A stretch of DNA of 64,000 nt from Paenibacillus prosopidis (GTDB lineage Bacteria; Bacillota; Bacilli; Paenibacillales; Paenibacillaceae): contig NZ_QPJD01000005.1 of the NCBI RefSeq assembly GCF_003337375.1, positions 310,001-374,000 of the forward strand. The letters are read 5' to 3'. The first letter of the stretch is position 1. Each line of letters opens with the position of its first letter. Below the pieces are notes generated by a model. It searched no databases. It saw nothing but the letters and a program-made list of their open reading frames with translations, and was not told where the DNA came from. Positions 27,490-35,846 of this stretch are shown in pieces. The position numbers were made by a program, and so were the translations under genes.

Positions 27490-27560
27490 TCACAGGAATA
27501 GGAATATGAAAATGAAAAAGCAGATCGGCAAATCAGCAGCTCGCTTCTCTTCCGCCTCAT
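27465..27560 (-). CDS. Leader peptide of the pyrH-pyrE unit (31 residues)
   Basis: A short ORF starts at an ATG with GGAAGGAG 7 nt upstream and encodes MRRKRSELLICRSAF followed by SFSYSYSCETLKHLLL. It ends with TAG inside the terminator hairpin. Codons 14-22 form a U-rich tract (five U, four U, then UAUUCC repeats) just ahead of the hairpin. The layout matches the pyrL leader of enterobacterial pyrBI/pyrE, where slow transcription at U-runs under low UTP lets the ribosome catch up and prevent termination. It is distinguished from amino-acid attenuators by the pyrimidine genes downstream. Confidence 0.75.
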   Translation of the reverse strand: MRRKRSELLICRSAFSFSYSYSCETLKHLLL

Positions 27561-27593
27561 ATCCCCACTCCTTCCATTAAATTCAGTCAACTT

Positions 27594-27622
27594 ATTGTAT
27601 ACTTGAAGTAGTAAATGTGCAA
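27594..27622 (-). promoter_or_regulatory. SigA-type promoter of the pyrH-pyrE leader
   Basis: TTGCAC (27617-27622) and TACAAT (27594-27599) are separated by exactly 17 bp. The promoter starts just after the stop codon of the upstream methyltransferase gene and gives a leader of about 150 nt. Confidence 0.75.
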
Positions 27623-27629
27623 CCGCTGT

Positions 27630-29177
27630 TCAAAGATTTAAATGCGCTAGAAGCTCCAAGGCTCCCTCATGCTCAGGCTCAAGCGCCAATGCTCGATGAA
27701 CATAATCCGACGCAGCAGCTCCAATACCCATCTCATAACAGCAAATCGCCATGTAATAGAGCACTTCGGCAGTAGCCTCGTAGTCCGTTAGCGACCTTTC
27801 AAAGAAGACTCGCGCATCCTCGTACAAATCCAGTTGATAGAGCAGTACGCCACAGTCCCTTGCTAAGTCATGCTTCTCGTTCATCGGATAATAGCCTGTC
27901 CACATGATATCTATACCTTGGCGGAGATCATCCATCTCTTCATCGCTGCTAGCCGGGAGCAGGGTCAGAATGCGCTTGACGCTTTGAAGGAACAATTGCG
28001 CATCATAATGCCCCAATCGCCAAAAGGCAAGAATCTGGGATAGCTCCATTTGCTCCAAATGCACGTCAAACCATATTTTCATGCTGAAAAAATCATCCGG
28101 TCCAAAACGATCGACGAAGCGGCGGTAGGCTAAGCGTGTATGGGCATAGCTTGCCGGGCTTTGAAGCATGAGAATGCAGCCCACATTCAAGTTTTTATAA
28201 TGATGCCCGGTAAAACAGGTTAGCGCACCCTTTTGCTCAAAAAAATGTTGAATGGCATGATAGTTTGCCGTCAAGGAAAAGCTTCCGTGATGAATAAGCT
28301 TGGGGGGCTCTGCAAATTCCCAGTTCTCTATTCGGTGATCGCCTTTATCCGCCGTGAGCAGAACAAACTCCTCTTGCGATAATTGAGCAAGCCGTTCCAA
28401 GCATGCCAGCCCAATCGCCGGAAAGAGAATATGCGAATCTTCAAGCCTTTGCTTATACAGCTCAATAACGTCCCGATAAGGATACGATTCCTGCTCATAT
28501 TCGGCGGCGCGGCGATAATGATACTCAGGGACGACCTTCTCCAACATCTCAGATGCGGCAAGCGCGTCAGCCTCTTCCGGAAACTGCAGGGAAACCCTGC
28601 ACTCGTAAATCTTGCTTTCAACCACATAAATCAATTCCTGCGGGATGCTGTCAAAAAAGTAATTCGCGATAACCAGCAATGGCTGCTGCAGGCCGGCTGG
28701 ACGAATCGTGACGCCCGATTGCGTCAAATGCAGCTCCGTATCCTGCGCGGCATCAAAGCGGGCAAAATCCAGCATACCTTGCTCTACGAAAGGCAGTAAG
28801 CCCGGATGCTGCTGCCAATAGGTTATATTTTGAAGAGGTAAATCACTCATCACATAACGAAATGGCGGAAGCTCAATGCCTGCGTAATCTATCAGCTCAC
28901 CTAGCTCCTTAAGCACATGATACGCTAACCGGCCCGAGCCCGCTCCAAGTTCAAGGATCGTAACCGGCTCCGCGATATGGCCTAACCTCGCTCTATCCTG
29001 AAGAAATCCAAATATGATTTCCGCGTAGGCCCCTGCAATAACAGGATTATTCGTGATGTATTGGGGTACTTCCCCGCTCTGCCAAGCCTTAATACCCTGC
29101 TCTTCAAAATAACTACGCTGCAGCTCCCAGATGGGCGCTTCACTAAAACGGTAAAAATGCTGTTCGCTATTGGTCAT
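27630..29177 (-). CDS. SAM-dependent methyltransferase (MidA-like) with C-terminal TPR-like repeats
   Basis: The 515-residue product has an N-terminal region with the SAM-binding motif ILELGAGSGRLAYHVL (about 73-88) and conserved YFFDSIPQELI, as in MidA-like/SAM-dependent class I enzymes. From about residue 400 onward helical repeats (ALEPEHEGALELLAHLNL at the end) look like TPRs, suggesting a protein or oligomer partner. The gene overlaps the upstream UDP-sugar pyrophosphorylase gene by 11 bp; its start follows GGAGG by 9 nt. The substrate is unknown. Confidence 0.72.
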   Translation of the reverse strand: MTNSEQHFYRFSEAPIWELQRSYFEEQGIKAWQSGEVPQYITNNPVIAGAYAEIIFGFLQDRARLGHIAEPVTILELGAGSGRLAYHVLKELGELIDYAGIELPPFRYVMSDLPLQNITYWQQHPGLLPFVEQGMLDFARFDAAQDTELHLTQSGVTIRPAGLQQPLLVIANYFFDSIPQELIYVVESKIYECRVSLQFPEEADALAASEMLEKVVPEYHYRRAAEYEQESYPYRDVIELYKQRLEDSHILFPAIGLACLERLAQLSQEEFVLLTADKGDHRIENWEFAEPPKLIHHGSFSLTANYHAIQHFFEQKGALTCFTGHHYKNLNVGCILMLQSPASYAHTRLAYRRFVDRFGPDDFFSMKIWFDVHLEQMELSQILAFWRLGHYDAQLFLQSVKRILTLLPASSDEEMDDLRQGIDIMWTGYYPMNEKHDLARDCGVLLYQLDLYEDARVFFERSLTDYEATAEVLYYMAICCYEMGIGAAASDYVHRALALEPEHEGALELLAHLNL

Positions 29178-30393
29178 CCTTTAATGCCTCCTTTTTTTGC
29201 AGCTTTAATACCAGTTTTCGTGCGCTTTCCGGACTATCCTCACCTTCCTTATTTTTTACAGGAGCAAACTCCTCTTCGCGCTTCATCATTAAAAGCGTCA
29301 TTCTAGGGGCTAATGGAAAAAAATCAAAAATGAATCGTTCCAGCTTATAGGCATCAACACAATCCATCCGCTTAGAAGCTAGATGATAGGATAATTCTGT
29401 ATCGGCATGCTGCTCCACAAAATCATATCTAAATAGATGAATAGATATATTTCCCACATGGTAGGTTAAGCGTCCATCATGATCTCTTTCCTGGAGCAAA
29501 TGGTTCGGAATTTCAGTGTACTCTACGACAGCAGGAAGATTATTTTTCAAACAGAAAATGCCAATCTTTTCTTCCGGGTTCATTTTCTCAATGATTTTTG
29601 ATGCAATAGGGTTATTTTGAGAAGCAGCCACCCCGATGAAAGCCGGATCAGCTATCTTTATAAGAGCATTATCTACATTGTAATAAAACAGCCAGTTCAC
29701 GCCCCGCTTCTTCATATCAGCTAAAGCACCCGACCGTTCTAATGAGGAAAAACACTCGCCATTGCCGCTCGGGGCAAACCTTAACCCCGCAGAAGCAGTT
29801 AGCATTAACTTGCCTTCGTGATCCAAAACCGGCATCGTATTTTGCTGAAAGAAAAAACATTCATCTGCAGGATAACCAAAATAATTGGCGGAACTAAAGA
29901 ACGCAACGGTTTCTTGATGATTTTCCGGACTCGTCATGATATACCAAGGAATATACTTGCTCACTCTTCTTGAAAGGTTCAGAAGACGCTCTGCTTGCAA
30001 TTGAAACAAAGACTTACGAGAGGGGAGACCAATATCCAGTGTACCTTTAGGTCCATCATGTCCTAGTCTGCTCCCCTGACCTCCTGCAACAACGATGACC
30101 GCTACTTTCCCGCTTCGTATGAGCTCCCAGCCTAGTTGTGTGTAAGCATCCTGTTCATTGGTATCATACTTATCCCAATCTTCATAAGGAATAGGCGTAA
30201 TAGTAGCTGAATTATCCTCGATATGCTGATCTTTATTGTGAAGTATTTCAATTAACTGTTCAAAATCAACACTATGTATTTGATCGATTAATTGAGCTTT
30301 TTCTTCGGCAGATCGTCTCTTTAGAAAACGCAATATATGTTCTTGCTTATATTTTTTTAGTATTGTTTCTGCATGTAGAAATTCAATATCCAT
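29167..30393 (-). CDS. UDPGP-family uridylyltransferase (UDP-sugar pyrophosphorylase)
   Basis: The 408-residue protein carries the nucleotidyltransferase signature VVAGGQGSRLGHDGPKG (about 101-117), the uridine-contacting FAPSGNGE and NVDNALIKIADP motifs, and the VVEYTEIP segment of the UAP1/UDPGP type I family. It should join UTP and a sugar-1-phosphate (glucose or N-acetylhexosamine) to make a UDP-sugar. This eukaryote-like type differs from the usual bacterial GalU and GlmU. It is co-translated with the methyltransferase gene and lies just upstream of the pyrH-pyrE unit. GAGGTG precedes the ATG by 5 nt. Confidence 0.82.
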   Translation of the reverse strand: MDIEFLHAETILKKYKQEHILRFLKRRSAEEKAQLIDQIHSVDFEQLIEILHNKDQHIEDNSATITPIPYEDWDKYDTNEQDAYTQLGWELIRSGKVAVIVVAGGQGSRLGHDGPKGTLDIGLPSRKSLFQLQAERLLNLSRRVSKYIPWYIMTSPENHQETVAFFSSANYFGYPADECFFFQQNTMPVLDHEGKLMLTASAGLRFAPSGNGECFSSLERSGALADMKKRGVNWLFYYNVDNALIKIADPAFIGVAASQNNPIASKIIEKMNPEEKIGIFCLKNNLPAVVEYTEIPNHLLQERDHDGRLTYHVGNISIHLFRYDFVEQHADTELSYHLASKRMDCVDAYKLERFIFDFFPLAPRMTLLMMKREEEFAPVKNKEGEDSPESARKLVLKLQKKEALKDDQ

Positions 30394-30472
30394 ATAAGCA
30401 CCTCGTTTTAAATAAGATTACCACAATTATCAGCCCATTTGTTCTTAGGTTGCCATTCAACAAGCACCCAAT

Positions 30473-30502
30473 GAATAGCTGCCAACCATTTTACGAATAA
30501 TG
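30473..30502 (+). promoter_or_regulatory. Probable SigG-type forespore promoter of the gerK operon
   Basis: GAATA (30473-30477), an 18-bp spacer and AATAATG (30496-30502) match the SigG pattern (gnATR, cATAATA) at five of seven -10 positions. The start codon is about 35 bp further on, behind AAAGGGG. Confidence 0.55.
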
Positions 30503-30537
30503 GTAAATAATAAAGTTTTTACAAAGGGGCCTCTTCC

Positions 30538-32148
30538 ATGTTTTTCGGACCGTTAATTCGAGCGAAAAAGAAGCAAAAGAAAAAAGAAATCGTCCATGAA
30601 TTGGGATTTCAGGAGGATAAACAGCCTCTTGAGCGAGATCTTGATCGTATGGTAGACCGCATCAAGCAGGAGCTCGGAAATAGTCCGGATGTCATTGTCC
30701 GCACTTTTCAAATAGGGAGCAGTCCGCTGATTCAAGTTGCGGCCATCTACATAGAAGGCCTTACTGACATAGAGAAAGTCAATGATTTTGTCACTCATTC
30801 GTTATTGTTCGAACAGAAAGAGAACGAGTTACCGCAATCGAACGACCCTCATTGTATGTTTGACGTCATCCTGAGCCGGGCGCTGACCGTTGGCGATGCT
30901 AAATATCTGAATGACTGGAATGTCATGATGCATGCCCTATTATCGGGAGACATCGCTGTTTTTGTCGATAACTGCGAGGGCAGCATCATCGGAAATCTCC
31001 GGGGCGGTGAACGGAGAGGCGTAACTGCGCCCGAAACCGAGGTTAACATTCGAGGTCCCAGGGATAGCTTTAACGAATCGATCGGAACGAATGTTTCTCT
31101 CATCCGCCGGAGGCTGAAGAGCCCGAATCTTTGGCTGGAATCCATGAGAGTCGGGAATATAACGCAGACCGATGTCTCCATCATGTACCTCAAGGGAATT
31201 GCGGAAGACCGGCTTGTCGAAGAAGTGAGACGGCGTTTGAAGGACATTCGAATCGATGCCATTCTGGAATCAGGTAACATCGAGGATTTGATTCAGGATC
31301 AAACGTACACACCGTTCCCGACTATTTACAATTCGGAGCGGCCGGATGTGGTAGTCGGCAATTTGCTGGAAGGACGGATAGCGGTGTTGGTGGACGGCAC
31401 ACCGAACACTCTAATTTTGCCGACCACTTTTTCGCAATTTTTTAAAGCTGCGGAAGATTACTATCAGCGGGTTGAATTTACCGTATTCATGCGGCTCATA
31501 CGCTACTTCGGTTTTTTTGTGGTGATGCTGTTGCCGTCCATGTACATCGCAGTAACCACTCACCATCACGAAATGATACCGACGCTTCTGGCGATAAATT
31601 TATTAGCTCAGCGCGAAGGGGTTCCTTTCCCCGTCTTTTTTGAAGCTTTTCTAATGGAGGCTGCTTTTGAACTCATGCGGGAAGCCGGCACTCGAATGCC
31701 GCGAGCCGTCGGTCAAGCGGTCTCCACTGTCGGCGCCATCGTGCTGGGGCAAGCGGCGGTCGAAGCAGGCATAGTGACGGCGATGATGGTAATCGTCGTT
31801 TCATTTACGGGGATTGCCAGCTTTACATTGCCAGGCTTTACTCTCACCACTTCAGCCCGGTTAATTCGCTTTCCCATGATGCTTGCGGCCTCTACGTTCG
31901 GTTTTTACGGGATTTTCATGTGCACGATTCTGATTGTGGCTCACCTGACCAGTTTGCGGTCTTTCGGGATTCCATATTTGTCGCCGTTCGCGCCTTTCGG
32001 CTTCAAACGTCAAAAGGATACCCTATGGCGGTCGCCCTTCAAGACACCGGCAACGCGCCCGGGTTTGATCGGCCCAAGGCAGGAGACCTCCTTACAGAAG
32101 GACGGAGTCCCTTCATCCGATCAAAATGATCAAACATCGGAAGGCTAG
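30538..32148 (+). CDS. gerKA: Spore germination protein, GerA family A subunit
   Basis: The 536-residue protein has a large cytoplasmic N-terminal domain (about 1-310, with NLRGGERRGVTAPETEVNIRG) and then several membrane segments (about 315-490) followed by a short Pro-rich polar tail. This is the layout of GerAA/GerKA, the inner-membrane germinant-receptor subunit of spores. NIRGPRDSFNESIGTNVSLIRRRL is the highly conserved family block. A-C-B order matches gerK. The ATG at 30538 follows AAAGGGG by 8 nt. The germinant cannot be deduced. Confidence 0.93.
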   Translation: MFFGPLIRAKKKQKKKEIVHELGFQEDKQPLERDLDRMVDRIKQELGNSPDVIVRTFQIGSSPLIQVAAIYIEGLTDIEKVNDFVTHSLLFEQKENELPQSNDPHCMFDVILSRALTVGDAKYLNDWNVMMHALLSGDIAVFVDNCEGSIIGNLRGGERRGVTAPETEVNIRGPRDSFNESIGTNVSLIRRRLKSPNLWLESMRVGNITQTDVSIMYLKGIAEDRLVEEVRRRLKDIRIDAILESGNIEDLIQDQTYTPFPTIYNSERPDVVVGNLLEGRIAVLVDGTPNTLILPTTFSQFFKAAEDYYQRVEFTVFMRLIRYFGFFVVMLLPSMYIAVTTHHHEMIPTLLAINLLAQREGVPFPVFFEAFLMEAAFELMREAGTRMPRAVGQAVSTVGAIVLGQAAVEAGIVTAMMVIVVSFTGIASFTLPGFTLTTSARLIRFPMMLAASTFGFYGIFMCTILIVAHLTSLRSFGIPYLSPFAPFGFKRQKDTLWRSPFKTPATRPGLIGPRQETSLQKDGVPSSDQNDQTSEG

Positions 32149-32155
32149 GTACAAC

Positions 32156-33355
32156 ATGACACTTAAGACGGGTTTCCTTATGCTTATGATCCTCTGTATG
32201 CTGCCTCTGGCAGGCTGCTGGAATTACCGGGAAATGAACGAGCTTGCAATTGCCCTGGCCATGGGAGTGGATAAATTAGGGGAGGACGAATACCGCTTCT
32301 CGTTCCAGGTTGTGAATGCCCGGGATATTTCCGGCATTAAAGCAACCGGCCGAATACCGGTTAATGTGTTCTCCGGTAAGGGCAGGACTTTGTTCGAAGC
32401 ACTCCGGAAAGCATCGCAAAAAGTGCCGCGAAGGATTAACGCTCAGCATATGCGTGTTTTTATCATCGGGGAAGAGTTGGCGAGAGAAGGGATCGAAGAA
32501 TTATTCGATTTTATGGAACGTGATCCTGAACCGCGTTTGACGACGAGAGTTATAATCGCCAGAGATTCCGATGCGGAGACGATCCTCAAGACCGTCACGG
32601 CAGTTGAGTCCATTCCTGCCAATGCCATCCTCGGAAAATTGAAAGTTTCGGGAAGAGTTTTGGCGGAAAGTTATGAAGTGGAGATGGATGATGTTATTCG
32701 CGGGCTGCTTACCAAAGGAGGAGGTCCCGTCATAAGCGGGATAAGGCACGTCGGAAAAGTTAAATCCGGAGAAAAAATCTCAAATGTAGAGCAGACAGAA
32801 CTCCAGACTGATTTATTTACAAGCGGCATGGCCCTCTTTAAAAACGGAAAACTGGCAGGTTGGGTGAAAGGTCGCCAAGCTCGGGGGATTTCATGGATCA
32901 ATAATAAAGTGAAGAGCACGATTGTCAATCTCGATTGCGAAACGAAAAAGGATGCCCTCGCAATTGAAATTCTCCGTTCCAACACGAAAATCAAGGGGGA
33001 GGTTAAGGGTGAACGACCGCTCATCCGCATTCAAATTGAGGGAATCGGCGTTGTGGGTGAAGCGATGTGTCCGGTAGATATAAGCAAATCTGCGGAAATT
33101 CGGAAACTGGAACAGCTATGGAACGAAGAAACAGCGCATGACGTGATGGCGGCCGTAAAGACAGCGCAAAAACTGAAGACCGATGTCCTCGGTTTTGGCG
33201 CAGCTGTTGAAAGGGCAAATCCGAAGGCTTGGAAGAAGATGGAGAAGGATTGGGACGAGATTTTCCCGACATGCAAGGTGGAGGTGAACGTCGAGTCGAC
33301 AATCCGGCGTACGGGCATGATATCGAAACCTTTTTTGCTCAAGGAAAAGAAATAA
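32156..33355 (+). CDS. gerKC: Spore germination lipoprotein, Ger(x)C family
   Basis: The 399-residue product begins with a lipoprotein signal: a hydrophobic stretch and lipobox LAGC, then WNYREMNELAIALAMGVDK, the typical mature start of GerAC/GerKC. It is lipidated and sits on the outer face of the spore inner membrane as the C subunit. Its gene overlaps the 3' end region of gerKA by reading frame only (ATG at 32156 is 8 bp after the gerKA stop); the ORF is open to an in-frame ATG at 32126, which has no site. Confidence 0.93.
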   Translation: MTLKTGFLMLMILCMLPLAGCWNYREMNELAIALAMGVDKLGEDEYRFSFQVVNARDISGIKATGRIPVNVFSGKGRTLFEALRKASQKVPRRINAQHMRVFIIGEELAREGIEELFDFMERDPEPRLTTRVIIARDSDAETILKTVTAVESIPANAILGKLKVSGRVLAESYEVEMDDVIRGLLTKGGGPVISGIRHVGKVKSGEKISNVEQTELQTDLFTSGMALFKNGKLAGWVKGRQARGISWINNKVKSTIVNLDCETKKDALAIEILRSNTKIKGEVKGERPLIRIQIEGIGVVGEAMCPVDISKSAEIRKLEQLWNEETAHDVMAAVKTAQKLKTDVLGFGAAVERANPKAWKKMEKDWDEIFPTCKVEVNVESTIRRTGMISKPFLLKEKK

Positions 33356-33382
33356 TGTGTTGTGGAAATGGTGGTGGATTTG

Positions 33383-34480
33383 ATGGAAAAAGCGAAAATC
33401 AGCCCGGGACAATTATTCACATTGATCGTTTTGTTTGATCTGGGGACCGCTGTTCTGCGCGTTCTGGCCATGTCGGCGGGAAAAGACGCCTGGCTGGCCA
33501 TTTTGCTGGGTACGGCTGGCGGATTGGCCATTTTTGGGGTTTACGCTTCACTATTCCGTTTGTACCCGGAGCTTCCGCTCACCGGTTACATAAGAGCGAT
33601 TTTGGGAAAATGGATCGGCTGGCCTTTGGGTTTGTTATACATTCTTTTTTTCATCCATGGAGCGGCTAGAGATTTGCGTGAGGGGGGCGCTCTGCTTCTT
33701 AGCTCGGTGATGGACCAAACGCCCTTGATTGTAGCCAATGCCGTTATGATTTTGTCGATCGTATACGTCCTAAATAAAGGAATTGAAGTGTTGGCAAGAA
33801 CGGGTCAAATCTTCATATTTATTTTGGCGGTATTGGGACTGCTCAGCATCTTCCTCTTGTTTGCTGCAGGAGTTATCGATATTAACCGACTGCTTCCGGT
33901 CTTAGGAAATGGCCTGGGACCTGTCATACAAACAACCTTTAAACAAACCATCGAGTTCCCACACGAAGAAGTTATTTGTTTCGCCATGCTGCTGCCTTAT
34001 TTGAATCATCGGAAAATGGGGATTCGTGCGGGGTTCGCCGCTGTGCTGATCAGCGGTATTATACTCAGCTTTTCCACTGCCTTGAATATGGCCGTGCTCG
34101 GTATTGATATCGCTGGCCGGTCAACCTTCCCCCTCTTGTCCACGATCCGTTTGATCAATATCGGCGAGATTATTCAACGGCTGGACGTTTTTGTCGTTTT
34201 GACGTTGATTATCGGCGATTTTTTTAAAGTCGCCATCTTTTTTTATGCCGGCGTGTTGGCAGCTGCTGACCTGTTTCGAATCAATGACCATCGAAAGCTC
34301 GTTCTTCCCATTGGAGTCATCATTTTATTTATGTCTATGATGATCTCCGGCAGCTTCATAGAGCAAATCGAAGAAGGGGACGTTTTATTGGTTACCGTGT
34401 TTTTGTTTTTCGGTGTACTAGTACCAATCTTCTTATTGGCAGCAGCTGGGGTGCGTAAATGGTTCGGATCCAATCCGTGA
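33383..34480 (+). CDS. gerKB: Spore germination permease, GerAB/GerKB family
   Basis: This 365-residue APC-type integral membrane protein has about ten hydrophobic segments and starts MEKAKISPGQLFTLIVLFDLG, close to other GerKB proteins. It is the B subunit, thought to bind the germinant. Alternative starts at 33362 (GTG) and 33368 (ATG) exist; 33383 was preferred by family alignment and the GGTGGTGG stretch just upstream. The gene completes the A-C-B operon and is convergent with a small gerKD-like gene 17 bp away. Confidence 0.92.
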   Translation: MEKAKISPGQLFTLIVLFDLGTAVLRVLAMSAGKDAWLAILLGTAGGLAIFGVYASLFRLYPELPLTGYIRAILGKWIGWPLGLLYILFFIHGAARDLREGGALLLSSVMDQTPLIVANAVMILSIVYVLNKGIEVLARTGQIFIFILAVLGLLSIFLLFAAGVIDINRLLPVLGNGLGPVIQTTFKQTIEFPHEEVICFAMLLPYLNHRKMGIRAGFAAVLISGIILSFSTALNMAVLGIDIAGRSTFPLLSTIRLINIGEIIQRLDVFVVLTLIIGDFFKVAIFFYAGVLAAADLFRINDHRKLVLPIGVIILFMSMMISGSFIEQIEEGDVLLVTVFLFFGVLVPIFLLAAAGVRKWFGSNP

Positions 34481-34497
34481 AGCAAACGGATTAACGG

Positions 34498-34716
34498 CTA
34501 CTTTTTCATCTTAAAATAAATAACAATCGGTTTGGTTACCATGTATAGAATGATAAGAGAAATAAATAATATCTCTTCGTTCATCATGGATTTGAAAGGA
34601 ATCAGGATATTATCGAGAGATTCCTGCAAAGGGATTTGAAGGAACATCAAATCCATGGTTATTACAAAAAGAACACTAAGGAAAAATAACATGATAAAAA
34701 TCATGAATATTCGCAA
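34498..34716 (-). CDS. Small two-helix membrane protein, gerKD-like germination subunit
   Basis: This 72-residue protein (TTG start at 34716, AGGAGG 8 nt upstream) consists of two hydrophobic segments (about residues 3-23 and 47-65) separated by a polar loop (LQESLDNILIPFKSMMNEE). Small D subunits with two membrane helices accompany GerA-type receptors in Bacillus (GerKD, GerUD, GerVD) and modulate germination. Location next to gerKB, size and a forespore-type promoter support the assignment; sequence identity has not been checked. Confidence 0.65.
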   Translation of the reverse strand: MRIFMIFIMLFFLSVLFVITMDLMFLQIPLQESLDNILIPFKSMMNEEILFISLIILYMVTKPIVIYFKMKK

Positions 34717-34780
34717 ATCCAGAGACCTCCTATCATAAATGCGGTTATATTGACGGTGCATTTTGTGAGTACTCTTGCAT

Positions 34781-34810
34781 TATTATGGTATTCGTCAATT
34801 GATTTCATTC
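34781..34810 (-). promoter_or_regulatory. Strong SigG promoter match for the gerKD-like gene
   Basis: On the minus strand GAATG (34806-34810), an 18-bp spacer and CATAATA (34781-34787) match the SigG consensus perfectly in the -10. It lies about 65 bp upstream of the TTG start. Confidence 0.75.
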
Positions 34811-34829
34811 AACTCTATGCTGCACAATT

Positions 34830-35726
34830 TCACATCACATTTCGAAAACTATCGATAAACTGCTGAGCACGTTTAGGTAAATAACGATCCTTCAGCCACA
34901 GAATACCGACGTCCGATTGAAAGTCAGCATCCGCAATATTCAGCATCTTAAACACGGTGCTTGGAAAAGAGGACATGACCGACTTAGGGAAGACGGTTGC
35001 TCCTATTCCCCCGGAAATAAGCGACATAATAATAGCGACACTCGAGCATTCGCAAATGATGTTAGGCTCAAAGCCATGTAGCCTGCATTCGTTCACAACC
35101 TGCTCGTGCATCCGGGTCGTTTTGTCCGTCTTTAGCGTTAAGAACGGGAACTCAGCCAGTTCTTTCATATAAATGTCCTGCTTACCGAAATACTGCGTCC
35201 ATGAGCTTGGAATGACGACGACGAACGGGTCCGAAGGCAGCGGCAAAATGGAGTATTGCTGCGGATGTGTCTGCGCTTCAAAAGGAAGTCTTGCTACGAC
35301 TAGGTCAATCGCCCTTTTCTCTAGCTGCTCCCCTAAATAAAAATGGTCGCCTTCTGATATTTTAAAGGTAACCTGAGGGAATTTTTCCCTAAACAGCTCA
35401 ATTCGCTTCGGCAGGAGTGATATACAGGACACAACCGACCCGATCGATAAGACGCCCCGCACGCCTTCCTCCATTCCTTTAACTTCCCTTATGGATTCAT
35501 CAAATTGCAGAAGCAGCGACTCTGCCTTTTGCTTTAAGAGCTCTCCCGAATCCGTCAGCTTGAGTCCTTTGCCATTCCGGTCAAATAATCTTACTCCGAG
35601 CTCCTCTTCCATCAGCTTGAGCTGCCTGCTCAAAGGCGGCTGTTCCATATTAAGCAGCTTGGCGGCACGCGTAACCTGCCCTTCTCGCGCTATCGTTAGG
35701 AAATATTTCAACTGACGCATATCCAA
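34830..35726 (-). CDS. LysR family transcriptional regulator
   Basis: The 298-residue regulator starts MDMRQLKYFLTIAREGQVTRAAKLLNMEQP (read in shorter pieces: MDMRQLKYFLTIAREGQ and VTRAAKLLNMEQPPLSRQ), the LysR winged helix-turn-helix, followed by a periplasmic-binding-like effector domain. The TTG at 35726 was chosen (GAGGTG about 6 nt upstream). It is divergent from the branched-chain aminotransferase gene, and a T-N11-A palindrome lies between them, so it probably controls that gene and itself. Confidence 0.88.
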   Translation of the reverse strand: MDMRQLKYFLTIAREGQVTRAAKLLNMEQPPLSRQLKLMEEELGVRLFDRNGKGLKLTDSGELLKQKAESLLLQFDESIREVKGMEEGVRGVLSIGSVVSCISLLPKRIELFREKFPQVTFKISEGDHFYLGEQLEKRAIDLVVARLPFEAQTHPQQYSILPLPSDPFVVVIPSSWTQYFGKQDIYMKELAEFPFLTLKTDKTTRMHEQVVNECRLHGFEPNIICECSSVAIIMSLISGGIGATVFPKSVMSSFPSTVFKMLNIADADFQSDVGILWLKDRYLPKRAQQFIDSFRNVM

Positions 35727-35746
35727 ATTTGCCACCTCATTTATAT

Positions 35747-35761
35747 ATACCCAAAAGGTAT
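35747..35761. promoter_or_regulatory. LysR-type operator palindrome (T-N11-A)
   Basis: ATACC-CAAAA-GGTAT is a 15-bp palindrome with the T-N11-A form, placed in the divergent gap between the LysR gene and ilvE. It is the best candidate for the regulator binding site. Confidence 0.6.
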
Positions 35762-35846
35762 GACGATTCAATAAAATAGATATTTTAAATATACCCCATG
35801 AAGTGATAGCATTCAATTATCGATCATTAAGAGGAGATGGGCAATT

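Noticed and set aside
27456..27630. PyrR-binding loop in the pyrH leader
   Set aside because: No match to the conserved PyrR-binding sequence was seen; the leader-peptide model fits better.
33031..33531. Long antisense frames across gerKC and gerKB
   Set aside because: They show low-complexity Ser/Arg/Pro composition, no ribosome binding site and lie fully on clear genes.
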